Assembly: GCA_964386785.1 (NCBI GenBank)
Contig: CAYLUD010000002.1
Coordinates: forward strand, 1 to 64,000
Direction of reading: 5' to 3'
DNA from: SZAS-3 sp964386785
GTDB taxonomy: Bacteria > Chlamydiota > Chlamydiia > Chlamydiales > JAAKFR01
Length of the DNA stretch: 64,000 bases
Shown here: positions 26,016 to 35,972 of the stretch, piece after piece
Layout: each line of letters opens with the position of its first letter
Numbering within the stretch: position 1 is the first letter of the stretch
Notes under the pieces: model-generated
Databases searched by the model: none
Seen by the model: the letters and a program-made list of their open reading frames with translations, nothing else
Told to the model about the DNA's origin: nothing
Made by a program: the position numbers and the translations under genes

Positions 26016-28448
26016 ATGACCGCTGTCTCAACAAACTTAGCCTATTTTTGTGAAAATCCACTATCCAATTTGCCAAAAGCCGAGCAAGAGGTGATCAATA
26101 AATGCATGGGATTGCGTAGAGCTATTCCAAACCCTTTATTACATACATGTGGGTCTCATCATTACTACATCCCGAATGGTCATTCAAGAGCTACTACGAA
26201 GCCTACTGATACGACATCTCACGTAATGCCTGCATCTAAACCCGTCTACATCATACGGAATTTTTCTGTGAGTGGCCTGTCTTGTCCCATTATTCGCGTA
26301 CCACAAGTCTTTGCTGAAGCGCTCTCAAAATTTCTTCCAGACTCTCCGCTTCCCAAGTTTTGCGAAACCGTGAGCATACCACTGTATGCTCACGGTTTGA
26401 TTTTGGGAGTTTGGGCGTCTATGGATACGATGCAAAAAATTTATAACGGTATTCTCAAAAGCATTCAGCTCCAGCGTCAGCCTAATGAAGGGTTATATAA
26501 TGAGATAGCAGCATACGCACAGAAACATAAAAATATGGACACAGCTCCCACGCCCAGGGTAACACACCTACTGTATGCTCTAAGCTCTTTAATGATGCGG
26601 AAGGTAGACGCTGCATTCATTCTTGATCCGCCCCAATCAACCACATTTCCGAAAAAACTGGTCGAAGCTTATGCTTTGCTGAAAGAATTATTACCTCATA
26701 TACGGGAAAATATCAATAGCTTACATGACTGTTTAAAACAGTTTCAAAATATAAAAACCGCATTGTCAACAAAAAAAAACGAAACAATCTACCGGATTCA
26801 CATAAAAAATAATGAAATGGCTCTTTGTTACGCGGAATTGCAAATCAAGTATCTTTCTTCCTTTATGGATGTATTACAAGTTTTACAAAATGAGCCTATA
26901 GAAAATGGCCTTTCCCTTTTTTGTCTTGATTTATCTACGTTATGCAACACTGCTGATGTGGGTGGTATGCAATGCTTCTTTTCCACTCTTCCGTGGATCT
27001 TAGAAGCTTATATTGAAATGATTCCCGATATAAAAAAACCTTACTACGAGAATTTTTATAAAGAACTAACGCAATCTACTATCCATACAGCTCCCCAGAC
27101 AGCTGTTTCTAAAAAGAAATCGCGTAGGAGTTCCCAACATGATACCCAAAACAAAGTTACTACTGACTACCATGCTTGCTTTTTACGTTCTTTACTCATT
27201 GCTGCTTGTGTTAACGCTCGTCTGGATGAATTCGCAACAGAGCTTTGGAATTGCCCTATCATTACTGTGGAATGGCTAGACGAGCGTCATGCAGAGATAA
27301 TCAGCTTACTCTTATTCAACACGATATCGTGTCAAAGTATATCCGCTGAAATCGATCGTCTTCTGATTCAGAATAAGAATTCTTTTTTACACAATCATAT
27401 ATTCACAGTACACTCGCTCATAAAAGCCATCGGATTTCAACTTCAATTTCTTGAAGGTCTCCCTCTCTCTGCTGATCACCCTTTTCAACCACTGATAGAC
27501 AACCTGTATCGTGGATTACAAAATGAATTCACGTTTCAAATCTTTCATACTACATATTCTGTAGCGCAAATTAGGCATGAGCTCCATAAACTGGAACAAC
27601 AGGAGGCTTATGCGTCGAAAATCCCTTTCTCTTCCGCTTCTCTAAAAGACCTTTCTCTTTTGATTGTGAGCTGGGCTCCTCTATTTACTTTTTTTCCTTG
27701 GTACTCTGCATTGTATTCAAAAGAAGTATGGCTAGAAATGGTGCAGCAATGCTCTCCTGAGCAAGCGCAAGAGCTGTTCGATCAGAGAGACCACGCTCTG
27801 CTACAAACCGTGCAAAATATACATGACGTAGTGTCGATTCTTTCGAGTCTTACTGGTATATGTTTCGATGTCGATAATTTTTCTAACATATTTACTATGC
27901 TAGTTCATACGTCCAGAAATGCAGAAGAAGCGCTCCCTACCAGCTCTATCCCTGAAGAGTTAGATATAGAGCCAGAACAGGCAGCGGATTTAGTTGCTTC
28001 TTTTATTCCCAATGAGACACAAAGACCCATACAAACAAGCCCTCCCTCCGTTTCTCCTGCTAAAAATGGGCGTCGTAATCTAAAGCAAGGTGGCGAATCG
28101 TCGCACTCTGTTTCTTATCTTGAAGAAACACCTAAATCTCGTATTCCGCCTACATGGAAAGAGGTGGAGACTACAATACGTAGTCTAACAACAAGAAAAA
28201 GTGCGGTAGAGACATCTGCACTAAACAAAACCTTTTCGGATCTTCATGCTACAATCGGTGATAGATCGAGACATACAGAAATATCCATTCCCATACAACC
28301 GAAACCTGAATTTAATGGTAAAACCACATTAAAACTCATGTTGCCAATGCACTCAGCCCATACCTCTAGCGCCACCATAAACAGCGCGCTAAAAAACGGC
28401 ATTACGGGATTGTTCAAACCACAGATCCCTTCTAAAAAAATGAAATAA
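26016..28448 (+). CDS. Large hypothetical protein, possible secreted effector
   Basis: An 810-residue protein with no signal peptide, no membrane segment and no family I recognise. Residues 1-370 and 385-625 look helical and are separated by a basic Lys/Ser/Arg-rich linker near residues 367-375. Residues 640-720 are low-complexity with Pro, Ser and Glu, and the last 90 residues are Thr/Ser/Lys-rich. The gene is AT-richer than its neighbours and has no Shine-Dalgarno at the ATG. A perfect 15-bp inverted repeat lies 350 bases into it. A T3SS effector is a guess from context (Inc-like neighbour, lineage-specific look). Confidence 0.7.
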   Translation: MTAVSTNLAYFCENPLSNLPKAEQEVINKCMGLRRAIPNPLLHTCGSHHYYIPNGHSRATTKPTDTTSHVMPASKPVYIIRNFSVSGLSCPIIRVPQVFAEALSKFLPDSPLPKFCETVSIPLYAHGLILGVWASMDTMQKIYNGILKSIQLQRQPNEGLYNEIAAYAQKHKNMDTAPTPRVTHLLYALSSLMMRKVDAAFILDPPQSTTFPKKLVEAYALLKELLPHIRENINSLHDCLKQFQNIKTALSTKKNETIYRIHIKNNEMALCYAELQIKYLSSFMDVLQVLQNEPIENGLSLFCLDLSTLCNTADVGGMQCFFSTLPWILEAYIEMIPDIKKPYYENFYKELTQSTIHTAPQTAVSKKKSRRSSQHDTQNKVTTDYHACFLRSLLIAACVNARLDEFATELWNCPIITVEWLDERHAEIISLLLFNTISCQSISAEIDRLLIQNKNSFLHNHIFTVHSLIKAIGFQLQFLEGLPLSADHPFQPLIDNLYRGLQNEFTFQIFHTTYSVAQIRHELHKLEQQEAYASKIPFSSASLKDLSLLIVSWAPLFTFFPWYSALYSKEVWLEMVQQCSPEQAQELFDQRDHALLQTVQNIHDVVSILSSLTGICFDVDNFSNIFTMLVHTSRNAEEALPTSSIPEELDIEPEQAADLVASFIPNETQRPIQTSPPSVSPAKNGRRNLKQGGESSHSVSYLEETPKSRIPPTWKEVETTIRSLTTRKSAVETSALNKTFSDLHATIGDRSRHTEISIPIQPKPEFNGKTTLKLMLPMHSAHTSSATINSALKNGITGLFKPQIPSKKMK
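26365..26398. repeat. Perfect 15-bp inverted repeat inside a gene
   Basis: Arms 26365-26379 and 26384-26398 are exact complements around a CACT tetraloop. It encodes residues about 117-128 of the 810-residue protein. The plus-strand sequence after it is TGATTTTGGG, only mildly T-rich. Confidence 0.85.
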
Positions 28449-28513
28449 CGCAACCATCTTATTGCTTGTATCCGTTACCTATCAGGTTGTAGTATTTCAG
28501 ATAGTGACCTACA

Positions 28514-30967
28514 TCACAAGAACCAGATATCATTCGCATATTCCATAATGGTTCGGTCACTTGAAAAAGCACCCATTGATGCAATATTTTTAATTACCTT
28601 TTTAATCCATGTTGTTTTGTCCTGAAAAGACTGACTAACCAACTCTTGTGTTTGCATATACGAAACAAAGTCGGCACAAAGATAATACTCATCGCCACCT
28701 TCTAAAATGGAGTGCACAATAGGCTGAAATAAGGCCTTATCTCCAGCGCTAAACCACCCCCCTGAGATCATATCTAGGATACGGTGAAGATCTGCATTCT
28801 GGTTATAGATGTCCCGTGGATTATATCCACGCTGACGCCACTGCTCAATCTCTTCTGTTTTTAATCCAAAAATAAAGATATTTTCTTCCCCTACTTCTTC
28901 TAATATTTCGATATTAGCTCCATCTAAGGTGCCAATTGTAAGAGCTCCATTCAATGCAAACTTCATATTTCCTGTACCTGAAGCCTCTGTGCCTGCGGTA
29001 GAAATTTGTTCTGAAAGATCTGCTGCTGGAATAATTTTTTCTGCTAATGTCACACGATAATTCGGCAGAAAAAAAACTTGCAACTTCCCTTTGGTATGAG
29101 GGTCTCGATTCACTTGTTCAGCTACAGCATGGATCAGTTTAATGATGAGTTTTGCGAGGAAATAACCAGGAGCTGCCTTACCAGAAAATAGCACTGTTCT
29201 CGGAGTAACATACGCCGTAGGATCATCTTTAATCCGATTGTAGAGATGAATTACATGAAACACATTTAATAGTTGTCGTTTGTATTCATGAATGCGCTTC
29301 ACCTGACAATCAAATAAAGAGTCCAAGTCTACTGCAACCCCTCCAATGGAATATAGGACCTGAGATAGGTGTTTTTTATTCGCTTTCTTGACTTCCCATA
29401 GGGCTTGATGTAGCTCGGGATCCTCCATAAACTCTTCCAGTTTGTGTAACTGATAGAGATCTGTTACCCAACCCGAACCAATTCGTTGATCGATCAGATG
29501 AGCCAGCTGTGGATTACAACACTTCAACCAGCGTCTCGGCGTAATTCCATTGGTTTTATTGACAAATTTATCTTTTTGCATCAGATAAAACTCATGAAAG
29601 ACCGTGTCTTGCAATAATTTACTGTGCAGTTTAGATACTCCGTTTACGCGATGAGACCCGACGATAGATAGGTACGCCATATTCACTTTTTTTGGCGTAC
29701 TTTCTTCGATTAGGGAGAGTTTTCGTAATTTATTTTCATCTCCTGGATAGCTGGAATGCACTTCTAATAGCCATCGACGGTTGATTTCATAGATGATTTG
29801 CACATGTCGGGGTAAAACATGCTCTAATAGAGGAATGGTCCATCGTTCCATGGCCTCAGGCAAAATCGTGTGATTGGTATATGAAAAGGTAGCCTGCGTG
29901 ATTCTCCAGGCCTGATCCCACTGCATCCCCTCTTTATCCACTAGTAAGCGCATTAATTCTGCAATGGCAAGTGCTGGATGGGTATCATTTAATTGAATCG
30001 CTACTTTATCTGCAAACTGGTCTAGATGTGTATGACGTTTCTTATAACGGCGTAAGATGTCTTGAATCGTAGCAGAAACCAAAAAATACTCTTGTTTTAA
30101 GCGTAATTCTTTACCTTCAAATATATTATCATTGGGATACAGGACCCTCGAAATATTTTCGGTAATTGCAATATCTTCGATAGCACGTACATAGTCGCCA
30201 TGATTGAAATACGTAAAATCAAATCCACGGGCAGATTTAGCTTGCCATAAGCGCAATGTGTTGACTGTATCATTTGCGTACCCGGGAATCGGGGTGTCAT
30301 TCGCTACTGCGATAACTTCAGCAGTATCTAACCACTGGCAATGGAGTTGTCCATTCCCATTCTTGTATTGCATTACATGTCCATAAAACTGTATGGGATA
30401 GAGATACTCACTTCTACACAGTTCCCATGGGTTACCATACCGTAACCAGTTATCGGGTTTTTCTATCTGGTACCCATCTTCAATACGTTGCGTAAAAATA
30501 CCGAAGTCGTAACGGATTCCATATCCATAACCAGGAATCCCCAGCGTGGCCATGGAATCTAGAAAACAGGCTGCTAAGCGCCCTAATCCTCCATTACCAA
30601 GCCCTGCATCATATTCAATTTCACATAACTCCTCTAAGTCCAGTCCAATATCATGGAGTGCCTTACGACAGTTTTCTACGATACCTAGGTTGACCAAGCT
30701 ATTCTCCAAGGTACGACCCATAAGAAATTCCATAGAAATGTAGTATACTCTTCGTACATCGGCATCATAGTATTGCTGTTGCGTCTTAATCCAACGGCCG
30801 ATCAATTGATCACGTACCGCATAGGCAACAGCATAAAATAGATCCCGTTTCGTAGCTGTATACTGATCCTTGCCGATCGTATAATAGAGATGTTCTATGA
30901 TGGATTGTTTCAGGTAACGAGCATCCCCACGTAGATGCTCCTGACTTTCAAGAGTAAACTCAGGCAT
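28514..30967 (-). CDS. glgP: Glycogen phosphorylase
   Basis: An 817-residue GT35 enzyme releasing glucose-1-phosphate from glycogen. The PLP-binding block E-A-S-G-T-G-N-M-K-F-A-L-N-G and L-D-G-A-N-I-E-I are intact, as is the N-terminal G-N-G-G-L-G-R-L-A block. Length is standard. A GGGGAGG Shine-Dalgarno lies nine bases upstream of the ATG. It works with malQ and glgX found elsewhere in the window. Confidence 0.97.
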   Translation of the reverse strand: MPEFTLESQEHLRGDARYLKQSIIEHLYYTIGKDQYTATKRDLFYAVAYAVRDQLIGRWIKTQQQYYDADVRRVYYISMEFLMGRTLENSLVNLGIVENCRKALHDIGLDLEELCEIEYDAGLGNGGLGRLAACFLDSMATLGIPGYGYGIRYDFGIFTQRIEDGYQIEKPDNWLRYGNPWELCRSEYLYPIQFYGHVMQYKNGNGQLHCQWLDTAEVIAVANDTPIPGYANDTVNTLRLWQAKSARGFDFTYFNHGDYVRAIEDIAITENISRVLYPNDNIFEGKELRLKQEYFLVSATIQDILRRYKKRHTHLDQFADKVAIQLNDTHPALAIAELMRLLVDKEGMQWDQAWRITQATFSYTNHTILPEAMERWTIPLLEHVLPRHVQIIYEINRRWLLEVHSSYPGDENKLRKLSLIEESTPKKVNMAYLSIVGSHRVNGVSKLHSKLLQDTVFHEFYLMQKDKFVNKTNGITPRRWLKCCNPQLAHLIDQRIGSGWVTDLYQLHKLEEFMEDPELHQALWEVKKANKKHLSQVLYSIGGVAVDLDSLFDCQVKRIHEYKRQLLNVFHVIHLYNRIKDDPTAYVTPRTVLFSGKAAPGYFLAKLIIKLIHAVAEQVNRDPHTKGKLQVFFLPNYRVTLAEKIIPAADLSEQISTAGTEASGTGNMKFALNGALTIGTLDGANIEILEEVGEENIFIFGLKTEEIEQWRQRGYNPRDIYNQNADLHRILDMISGGWFSAGDKALFQPIVHSILEGGDEYYLCADFVSYMQTQELVSQSFQDKTTWIKKVIKNIASMGAFSSDRTIMEYANDIWFL

Positions 30968-30991
30968 GTCGTTCGACCTCCCCCTCTCCCT

Positions 30992-31021
30992 AGCCTACTG
31001 ACCTAGCATACAGGTTGTCAA
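30992..31021 (-). promoter_or_regulatory. Candidate promoter of glgP
   Basis: On the minus strand a consensus TTGACA (31021-31016) is followed 18 bases later by TAGGCT (30997-30992), a weak -10. The glgP ATG is about 25 bases downstream. Confidence 0.35.
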
Positions 31022-31042
31022 AAAAAAAATAGACAACGAAAC

Positions 31043-31201
31043 ATGTTTCTATATATTCACATTGTCTTATTAATGATATGCCCTGCATGGGGCCTCGTGA
31101 TCCCTAATCGCTTGGTAGAGCACTTGTTTCTCTATATTACCTACAAAGATAAAGGCCTTAACTTAGATTTCTACAACAAACAAGATGTTGTATATCAATG
31201 A
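31043..31201 (+). CDS. Possible small secreted peptide
   Basis: A 52-codon frame with a hydrophobic, signal-peptide-like start (about residues 1-17) and a polar remainder. It sits in the spacer between glgP and yggS. No clear Shine-Dalgarno and no homology recognised; it may be chance. Confidence 0.25.
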   Translation: MFLYIHIVLLMICPAWGLVIPNRLVEHLFLYITYKDKGLNLDFYNKQDVVYQ

Positions 31202-31275
31202 ATTACAATGAACAAGATCTTTTGCACACATGATCACCTCCTGATTGACAGCGATCAATGCAACCATTGCGATGT

Positions 31276-31926
31276 TCATGAAAGGCGATGATCACACTGA
31301 ATCTGCCTGATACATTCTTCTGGAGAACGGGGAACGGGGGTGTCAAATAGGATTCTACCCAAACGAAGAATCGTTGCACCCTCTTGAATTGCAAGAGCAT
31401 AGTCATCCGACATTCCCATGGATAGAACAGGAAATTTTCGATCACTTTCGCGTTGTGCGTACTGCTGACAAGCTCGCAGCAAACGAAATGCCTCTCGAAT
31501 CAGATTCTTATCGGAGACATGAGGGGCTATGGTCATAAAACCTTGAATGGATAGTTTCGACAAGGCCATTAAGTTGGGCCAAATAGACATAAGCTCTTCT
31601 GGTTGCCACCCAGCCTTTGTTTGCTCTTTGCTCGTATTAATTTGAATCAATACACTTTGAGAAGGCCCATCGGAAGCCAGATCTTGCGCTAAAGCCAAAG
31701 AGTCTACCGAGTGAATACAAGAAAATAATTTACGAGCTTTTGCTGCTTTATTTCTTTGCAAACGACCAATGAAATGCCACTCAATATCTGGAGGAAGTTG
31801 TGATTGTTTGGTAATAGCCTCTTGTATGCGACTTTCTCCAAAGCAACGCCATCCCTTTTCATATAAACGTAGGATCTCTTCGATCGAGCGCCCTTTAGAC
31901 ACCGCAACAATACGTAGATTATCCAT
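31276..31926 (-). CDS. yggS: PLP homeostasis protein (YggS family)
   Basis: A 216-residue single-domain TIM-barrel protein related to the N-terminal half of alanine racemase. It binds pyridoxal phosphate (Lys11 in V-S-K) and maintains PLP balance in characterised bacteria. Conserved blocks: G-E-S-R-I-Q-E, H-F-I-G-R-L-Q-R-N-K and L-S-M-G-M-S-D-D. Overlaps hemL, itself a PLP enzyme, by eight bases. Confidence 0.92.
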   Translation of the reverse strand: MDNLRIVAVSKGRSIEEILRLYEKGWRCFGESRIQEAITKQSQLPPDIEWHFIGRLQRNKAAKARKLFSCIHSVDSLALAQDLASDGPSQSVLIQINTSKEQTKAGWQPEELMSIWPNLMALSKLSIQGFMTIAPHVSDKNLIREAFRLLRACQQYAQRESDRKFPVLSMGMSDDYALAIQEGATILRLGRILFDTPVPRSPEECIRQIQCDHRLS

Positions 31927-33229
31927 AATTCAGACACAACCACTCTAAGATACAATCTCTTGTATACATAATATGTTCTAATGAATGAGTCCTTGAAATG
32001 AAATTGGCCTCGCATTGCAAAGGAGAAATATAAATTCCTTTCATCAAAAGAAATTGCGCTAGATTTCGATATGCAGCTGCCGAACAATTCTGTACTTCTA
32101 GTAAATTGGATATAGAGGACTGACCGATAAATAAGGTAAACATCGAGCCGACACGATGGAGTACAACAGGAGCCTTGTGGTGATGGATCCAATCCTCGAT
32201 AGGATCCGTCAGCGCTCGCGTTATTTCTTCCAATTTCTTATAGAATCCCGGAGCTTCCAGATGAGACAATGTAGTTACTCCAGCTGCCATCGCCACTGGA
32301 TTTCCAGAAAGAGTACCAGCTTGATAGACTCCACCTAGAGGGGCTAAGAGCTCCATATACTGCCTTTTTCCAGCGACTGCAGCCACAGGGAATCCCCCTC
32401 CAATGATCTTGCCATAGGTCCTCAGATCGGGCTCTATACCAAAATATTCTGCTGCGCCCCCTAAGCCTAATCGGAATCCCGTAATCACCTCATCAAAAAT
32501 CAAGACAATCCCATGTCGAGATGTTTCTTCCCTTATCGCCTGTAAGAATCCTTCTATAGGTGGGATCACTCCCATATTGGCTGCTACGGGCTCCAGAATC
32601 AACACGCCTACATCAGGGTCGCTACATACCATGCGTAAGGCATCTAGATCATTAAATGGGATAGCAAGGGTATCTTGAATCACTGCTTGGGGGATGCCTT
32701 CCGATGAGGCGGTGGGATTGAGGTCTAAACAGCCAGACCCCGCTTGCATCAGCAAGGCATCCACATGACCATGGTAGTGACCTGAGAATTTTACAATTTT
32801 ATTTCGTTTAGAATAGGCTCGGGCTAATCGTAATGCTGTCATCGTAGCCTCTGTGCCAGTAGAAACGAAACGCACTAAATCTACACCTGTGTGCTGCACC
32901 ATCTTTTCTGCAAGTCTTCCTTCTAATGGACTGCATAAGCCAAAGGAACTCCCTTTACGTACTTGTTGCGCAGTTGCCGCAACTACACTCGGATCAGCAT
33001 GTCCTAAAATCAAAGCACCCCAGGAGCCGCAATAATCTATATACTGATGGCCATCAATATCATAAATAGAGTCCCCTTCCCCTCGATCAATCACAAGAGG
33101 AGTGCAACCCAAAGATCGAAATGCCCGAATAGGAGAGCTAACCCCGCCGGGCATCCATGCCCTTGCTTGCTCGATATACATGCGACTACGTTCACGATTT
33201 GCAATAGAATGTTCTGTGAGGATTGTCAT
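31919..33229 (-). CDS. hemL: Glutamate-1-semialdehyde 2,1-aminomutase
   Basis: A 436-residue class III aminotransferase that makes 5-aminolevulinate for haem. Visible blocks: the N-terminal P-G-G-V-S-S-P-I-R-A-F, F-D-E-V-I-T-G-F-R-L, and the PLP-lysine region G-K-I-I-G-G-G-F-P. Overlaps ispG by four bases and yggS by eight, so the three form one unit. Haem supply matters here because a haem-O oxidase is encoded at 57-62 kb. Confidence 0.95.
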   Translation of the reverse strand: MTILTEHSIANRERSRMYIEQARAWMPGGVSSPIRAFRSLGCTPLVIDRGEGDSIYDIDGHQYIDYCGSWGALILGHADPSVVAATAQQVRKGSSFGLCSPLEGRLAEKMVQHTGVDLVRFVSTGTEATMTALRLARAYSKRNKIVKFSGHYHGHVDALLMQAGSGCLDLNPTASSEGIPQAVIQDTLAIPFNDLDALRMVCSDPDVGVLILEPVAANMGVIPPIEGFLQAIREETSRHGIVLIFDEVITGFRLGLGGAAEYFGIEPDLRTYGKIIGGGFPVAAVAGKRQYMELLAPLGGVYQAGTLSGNPVAMAAGVTTLSHLEAPGFYKKLEEITRALTDPIEDWIHHHKAPVVLHRVGSMFTLFIGQSSISNLLEVQNCSAAAYRNLAQFLLMKGIYISPLQCEANFISRTHSLEHIMYTRDCILEWLCLNYG

Positions 33230-34944
33230 ATTTCTCTCTGTTCTGTGGCTTCACTTGGTTCGATCCAACGTCCTTCCTTTTGTATACAGGCGATCAGGCG
33301 GTCAACAGCCTCTTCCATAGGGATATTGCGCTCCCTTCTCTCCTTACCTACATATAGGTCAATTTTGCCTGGTTGTGAACCTACATACCCAAAATCAGCA
33401 TCTGCCATTTCTCCCGGTCCATTCACAATACATCCCATGATGGCAATCTTGACACCAGGCAAATGGGAGGTACGTTCTCGAATTTGTTTGGAGACTTCTT
33501 GTAAATGAAACAAGGTTCTGCCACAGGAAGGGCAAGAGATAAATTCTGTTTTGACAGAGCGTAAGCGACAGCCCTGCAAAATAGAAAACGAGATGCGTCG
33601 TCTTTGATCCGGTGAGCAGGAGGCTTCTAAACAAATCCCTGCTGCGAGTCCATCAGAAAGGAGAGCTCCCATTTCTGTAGCTGCACGCAAGATCCAATCT
33701 TCGTACGCAAGTCCTTTATAAGAAAAGTGCAAAATCACAGCTTCTCGCACTAAAGGTAACTCCTGCTTACCACGAGCAACTCTTTCTTCGGTGGGATTGA
33801 ACCATACCACACCTTCCCAAGATCCAGATTGCGTGAGCACAGGAAGTCCCAAAGCTTCTAGCTCTGCTATTTTAGGATGGAATTCTTGCACCAACACACC
33901 ATCTACACAACCTGTAGTCTTGATCCATTTTCCTTGCTGTTGGGCGAATCCTAATTGAGACAACAAATCAGAAGATTCTAATTCTTCTTTAGACAGGGAT
34001 AGAATAACCGACCCATCCCGATGAAGAGGCCATGGGACCCGTACTTTTACAGGTGACTCTATCCAACGAGATACTTTTCGTTCCGATGCAACCCAATCCC
34101 TCAGTCGTTTACAAGGAGCAATCTCGTGCCAAGGATCTTCCGTTAACGAAAAGCGAATGGTATCACCAATCCCCTCAAGAAGTAGCGTCCCCATCCCGAT
34201 TGCCGATTTGATCCTCCCCTCTTCCCCTTCTCCAGCTTCTGTAACTCCTAAATGCAAGGGATAATCCCAATTCTCCTCCATCATCCGATCTACAAGATGT
34301 CGATAGGCTCGAATCATCACCTGCGTATGGCTAGATTTCATAGAAAACACAAGATCGTGATAATCGAAGGCCCGGCAAATTCTGGCATACTCAAAAGCTG
34401 ACTCTACCATTCCCTCTGGCGTATCACCATATCGATTCAAAATGCGATCGGATAAAGAGCCATGATTGACTCCAATACGAAGTGCTTTTTTGCCAGCTTT
34501 GCACTGTTCAATTAATGGAATAAAGACATCTTCGATACGTCGTATGCCAGCTTGATATTGGTCGTCCGTATACTCCTTTTGTTTCAAAGAGGCTCTAGGT
34601 TCTGCAAAATTACCTGGATTGATGCGCACTTTATCTACAGCAGACACGACTTCTAAGGCAGCAGGAGGAAAAAAATGAATGTCTGCAATAAGAGGTATCT
34701 CTATCCCTCTACGAACCATCATGTTTTTTAATTGAAGACAAGCTGCAGCTTCTTTCATTCCTTGAACAGTAACACGCACCAATTCACAACCAGCCTCTTG
34801 TAATTGAGCGATTTGGGAATATGTAGCCTCTACATCCTGGGTATTTGAGGTCGTCATTGACTGGACACGTATTGGATTATTCCCGCCTATCGCTATAGAT
34901 CCAATACGAACTTCCCTGGTTTTCCACTTGAGATATGGTGACAC
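33226..34944 (-). CDS. ispG: 4-hydroxy-3-methylbut-2-enyl-diphosphate synthase (long form)
   Basis: A 572-residue [4Fe-4S] enzyme of the MEP isoprenoid pathway. The TIM barrel starts with R-V-Q-S-M-T-T-S-N-T; a middle insertion (about 275-480) makes this the long form known from chlamydiae and plants. C-terminal cluster ligands appear in C-P-S-C-G-R-T and G-C-I-V-N-G-P-G-E. The start is GTG at 34944, supported by GGAG eight bases upstream. First gene of ispG-hemL-yggS. Confidence 0.95.
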   Translation of the reverse strand: MSPYLKWKTREVRIGSIAIGGNNPIRVQSMTTSNTQDVEATYSQIAQLQEAGCELVRVTVQGMKEAAACLQLKNMMVRRGIEIPLIADIHFFPPAALEVVSAVDKVRINPGNFAEPRASLKQKEYTDDQYQAGIRRIEDVFIPLIEQCKAGKKALRIGVNHGSLSDRILNRYGDTPEGMVESAFEYARICRAFDYHDLVFSMKSSHTQVMIRAYRHLVDRMMEENWDYPLHLGVTEAGEGEEGRIKSAIGMGTLLLEGIGDTIRFSLTEDPWHEIAPCKRLRDWVASERKVSRWIESPVKVRVPWPLHRDGSVILSLSKEELESSDLLSQLGFAQQQGKWIKTTGCVDGVLVQEFHPKIAELEALGLPVLTQSGSWEGVVWFNPTEERVARGKQELPLVREAVILHFSYKGLAYEDWILRAATEMGALLSDGLAAGICLEASCSPDQRRRISFSILQGCRLRSVKTEFISCPSCGRTLFHLQEVSKQIRERTSHLPGVKIAIMGCIVNGPGEMADADFGYVGSQPGKIDLYVGKERRERNIPMEEAVDRLIACIQKEGRWIEPSEATEQREI

Positions 34945-35139
34945 GATATATTCTCCGAGATAGAATCGCCTATCGAATGTAGCGAACAGGCACGAATCTT
35001 TCTACTTTTTTGTCTTGCAAGAATTATATTTTACCGAAGCAATTAAAATGTAATTTTTATACTTTTGTGAGCGATCCGAAAACAAAAAAAAGAGCCCAAA
35101 AGAACAAGTTTTCAGATTATATAAAAAAATATTACATGA

Positions 35140-35559
35140 TCATACAATGGGGGGATACCCACTAGGCACCCTATGCGGTGATTTTGGGGCACTCATTACC
35201 AATACCATGCCTCCAATGAGGCTGAGCACACCACCTCCAAAACCTACACCCATTATGAATGGGCGCATCGGCATCCGACCTTTCATAAACACCGCGACAC
35301 TCGCTGCAATGAGTCCAGCTGTAGCAATAATCACCGCAATCACAACTAGTGTAATTCGCAATTTTGATAGGGAAGGCAGGAGTCTCCTCCTTCCATTTCC
35401 TAATCTTATACTATCAGGTAGAGCTGCTCTGTTAGGATAGCTGGGCTTCGGGTATCGGGTTCCCCCTTGGGTGGTTTCATTAGAGTTGAGAAATGTGAGA
35501 TTGTTCTGATCAGAATGCGTATTTGAATGAAACCACGAAAAACAATTGTAGCATGTCAT
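35140..35559 (-). CDS. Inc-like bilobed membrane protein
   Basis: A 139-residue protein from the ATG at 35559, chosen because GGAAGG precedes it; an ATG at 35574 would add five residues. The first ~65 residues are polar, then two hydrophobic segments (about 69-92 and 100-123 in this numbering) are separated by a short basic loop G-R-M-P-M-R, and the tail is short and Pro-rich. This two-lobed hydrophobic hairpin is the hallmark of Inc proteins inserted in the inclusion membrane after T3SS export. Family by topology only. Confidence 0.6.
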   Translation of the reverse strand: MTCYNCFSWFHSNTHSDQNNLTFLNSNETTQGGTRYPKPSYPNRAALPDSIRLGNGRRRLLPSLSKLRITLVVIAVIIATAGLIAASVAVFMKGRMPMRPFIMGVGFGGGVLSLIGGMVLVMSAPKSPHRVPSGYPPIV

Positions 35560-35574
35560 ACTTCCTTCCCACAT

Positions 35575-35972
35575 TGTTAATAAAATGAATTAAATGAAAT
35601 TCAATTAAATCAATTGTGCAAAATAAATGGTTTTTTGCAATTTTTAATTTTATTTAATCAGATAAATTAGGTGTGGGTGATCTACATAGAGGTTCTGCTT
35701 AATAAGCTCCTCTAATTCTACCATCGCTATACATGGAACAATAGAAGCAAGTTCACTTGCCTGCGGTGTTTTTACACACGAAGAAAACGTCTTTATTAAA
35801 CTTTTTATTTTAATTCACATCTGATCATGCAAACCTTGAGATTCGATGCACAGAAAGGATGGTATACTGCCCTCCCATGAGTCTGGGAGCCAGTAATTAT
35901 GCAACAAAATCACTTTCATTTAAAGGAGCGCTTTTGTACACCACTTTCCCTAAAACGACTTAGGGGTTTGTT
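35575..35972. other. 398-base AT-rich spacer before the Rhs gene
   Basis: Very AT-rich at the left end, with AATAAAATGAATT near 35579. A small inverted repeat CTCCCA/TGGGAG lies near 35872-35889. No convincing gene. It probably carries divergent promoters for the Inc-like and Rhs genes. Confidence 0.4.

Noticed and set aside
35147..35440. Plus-strand frame opposite the Inc-like gene
   Set aside because: The minus-strand frame has the paired hydrophobic segments and a Shine-Dalgarno; the plus-strand frame is its antisense.
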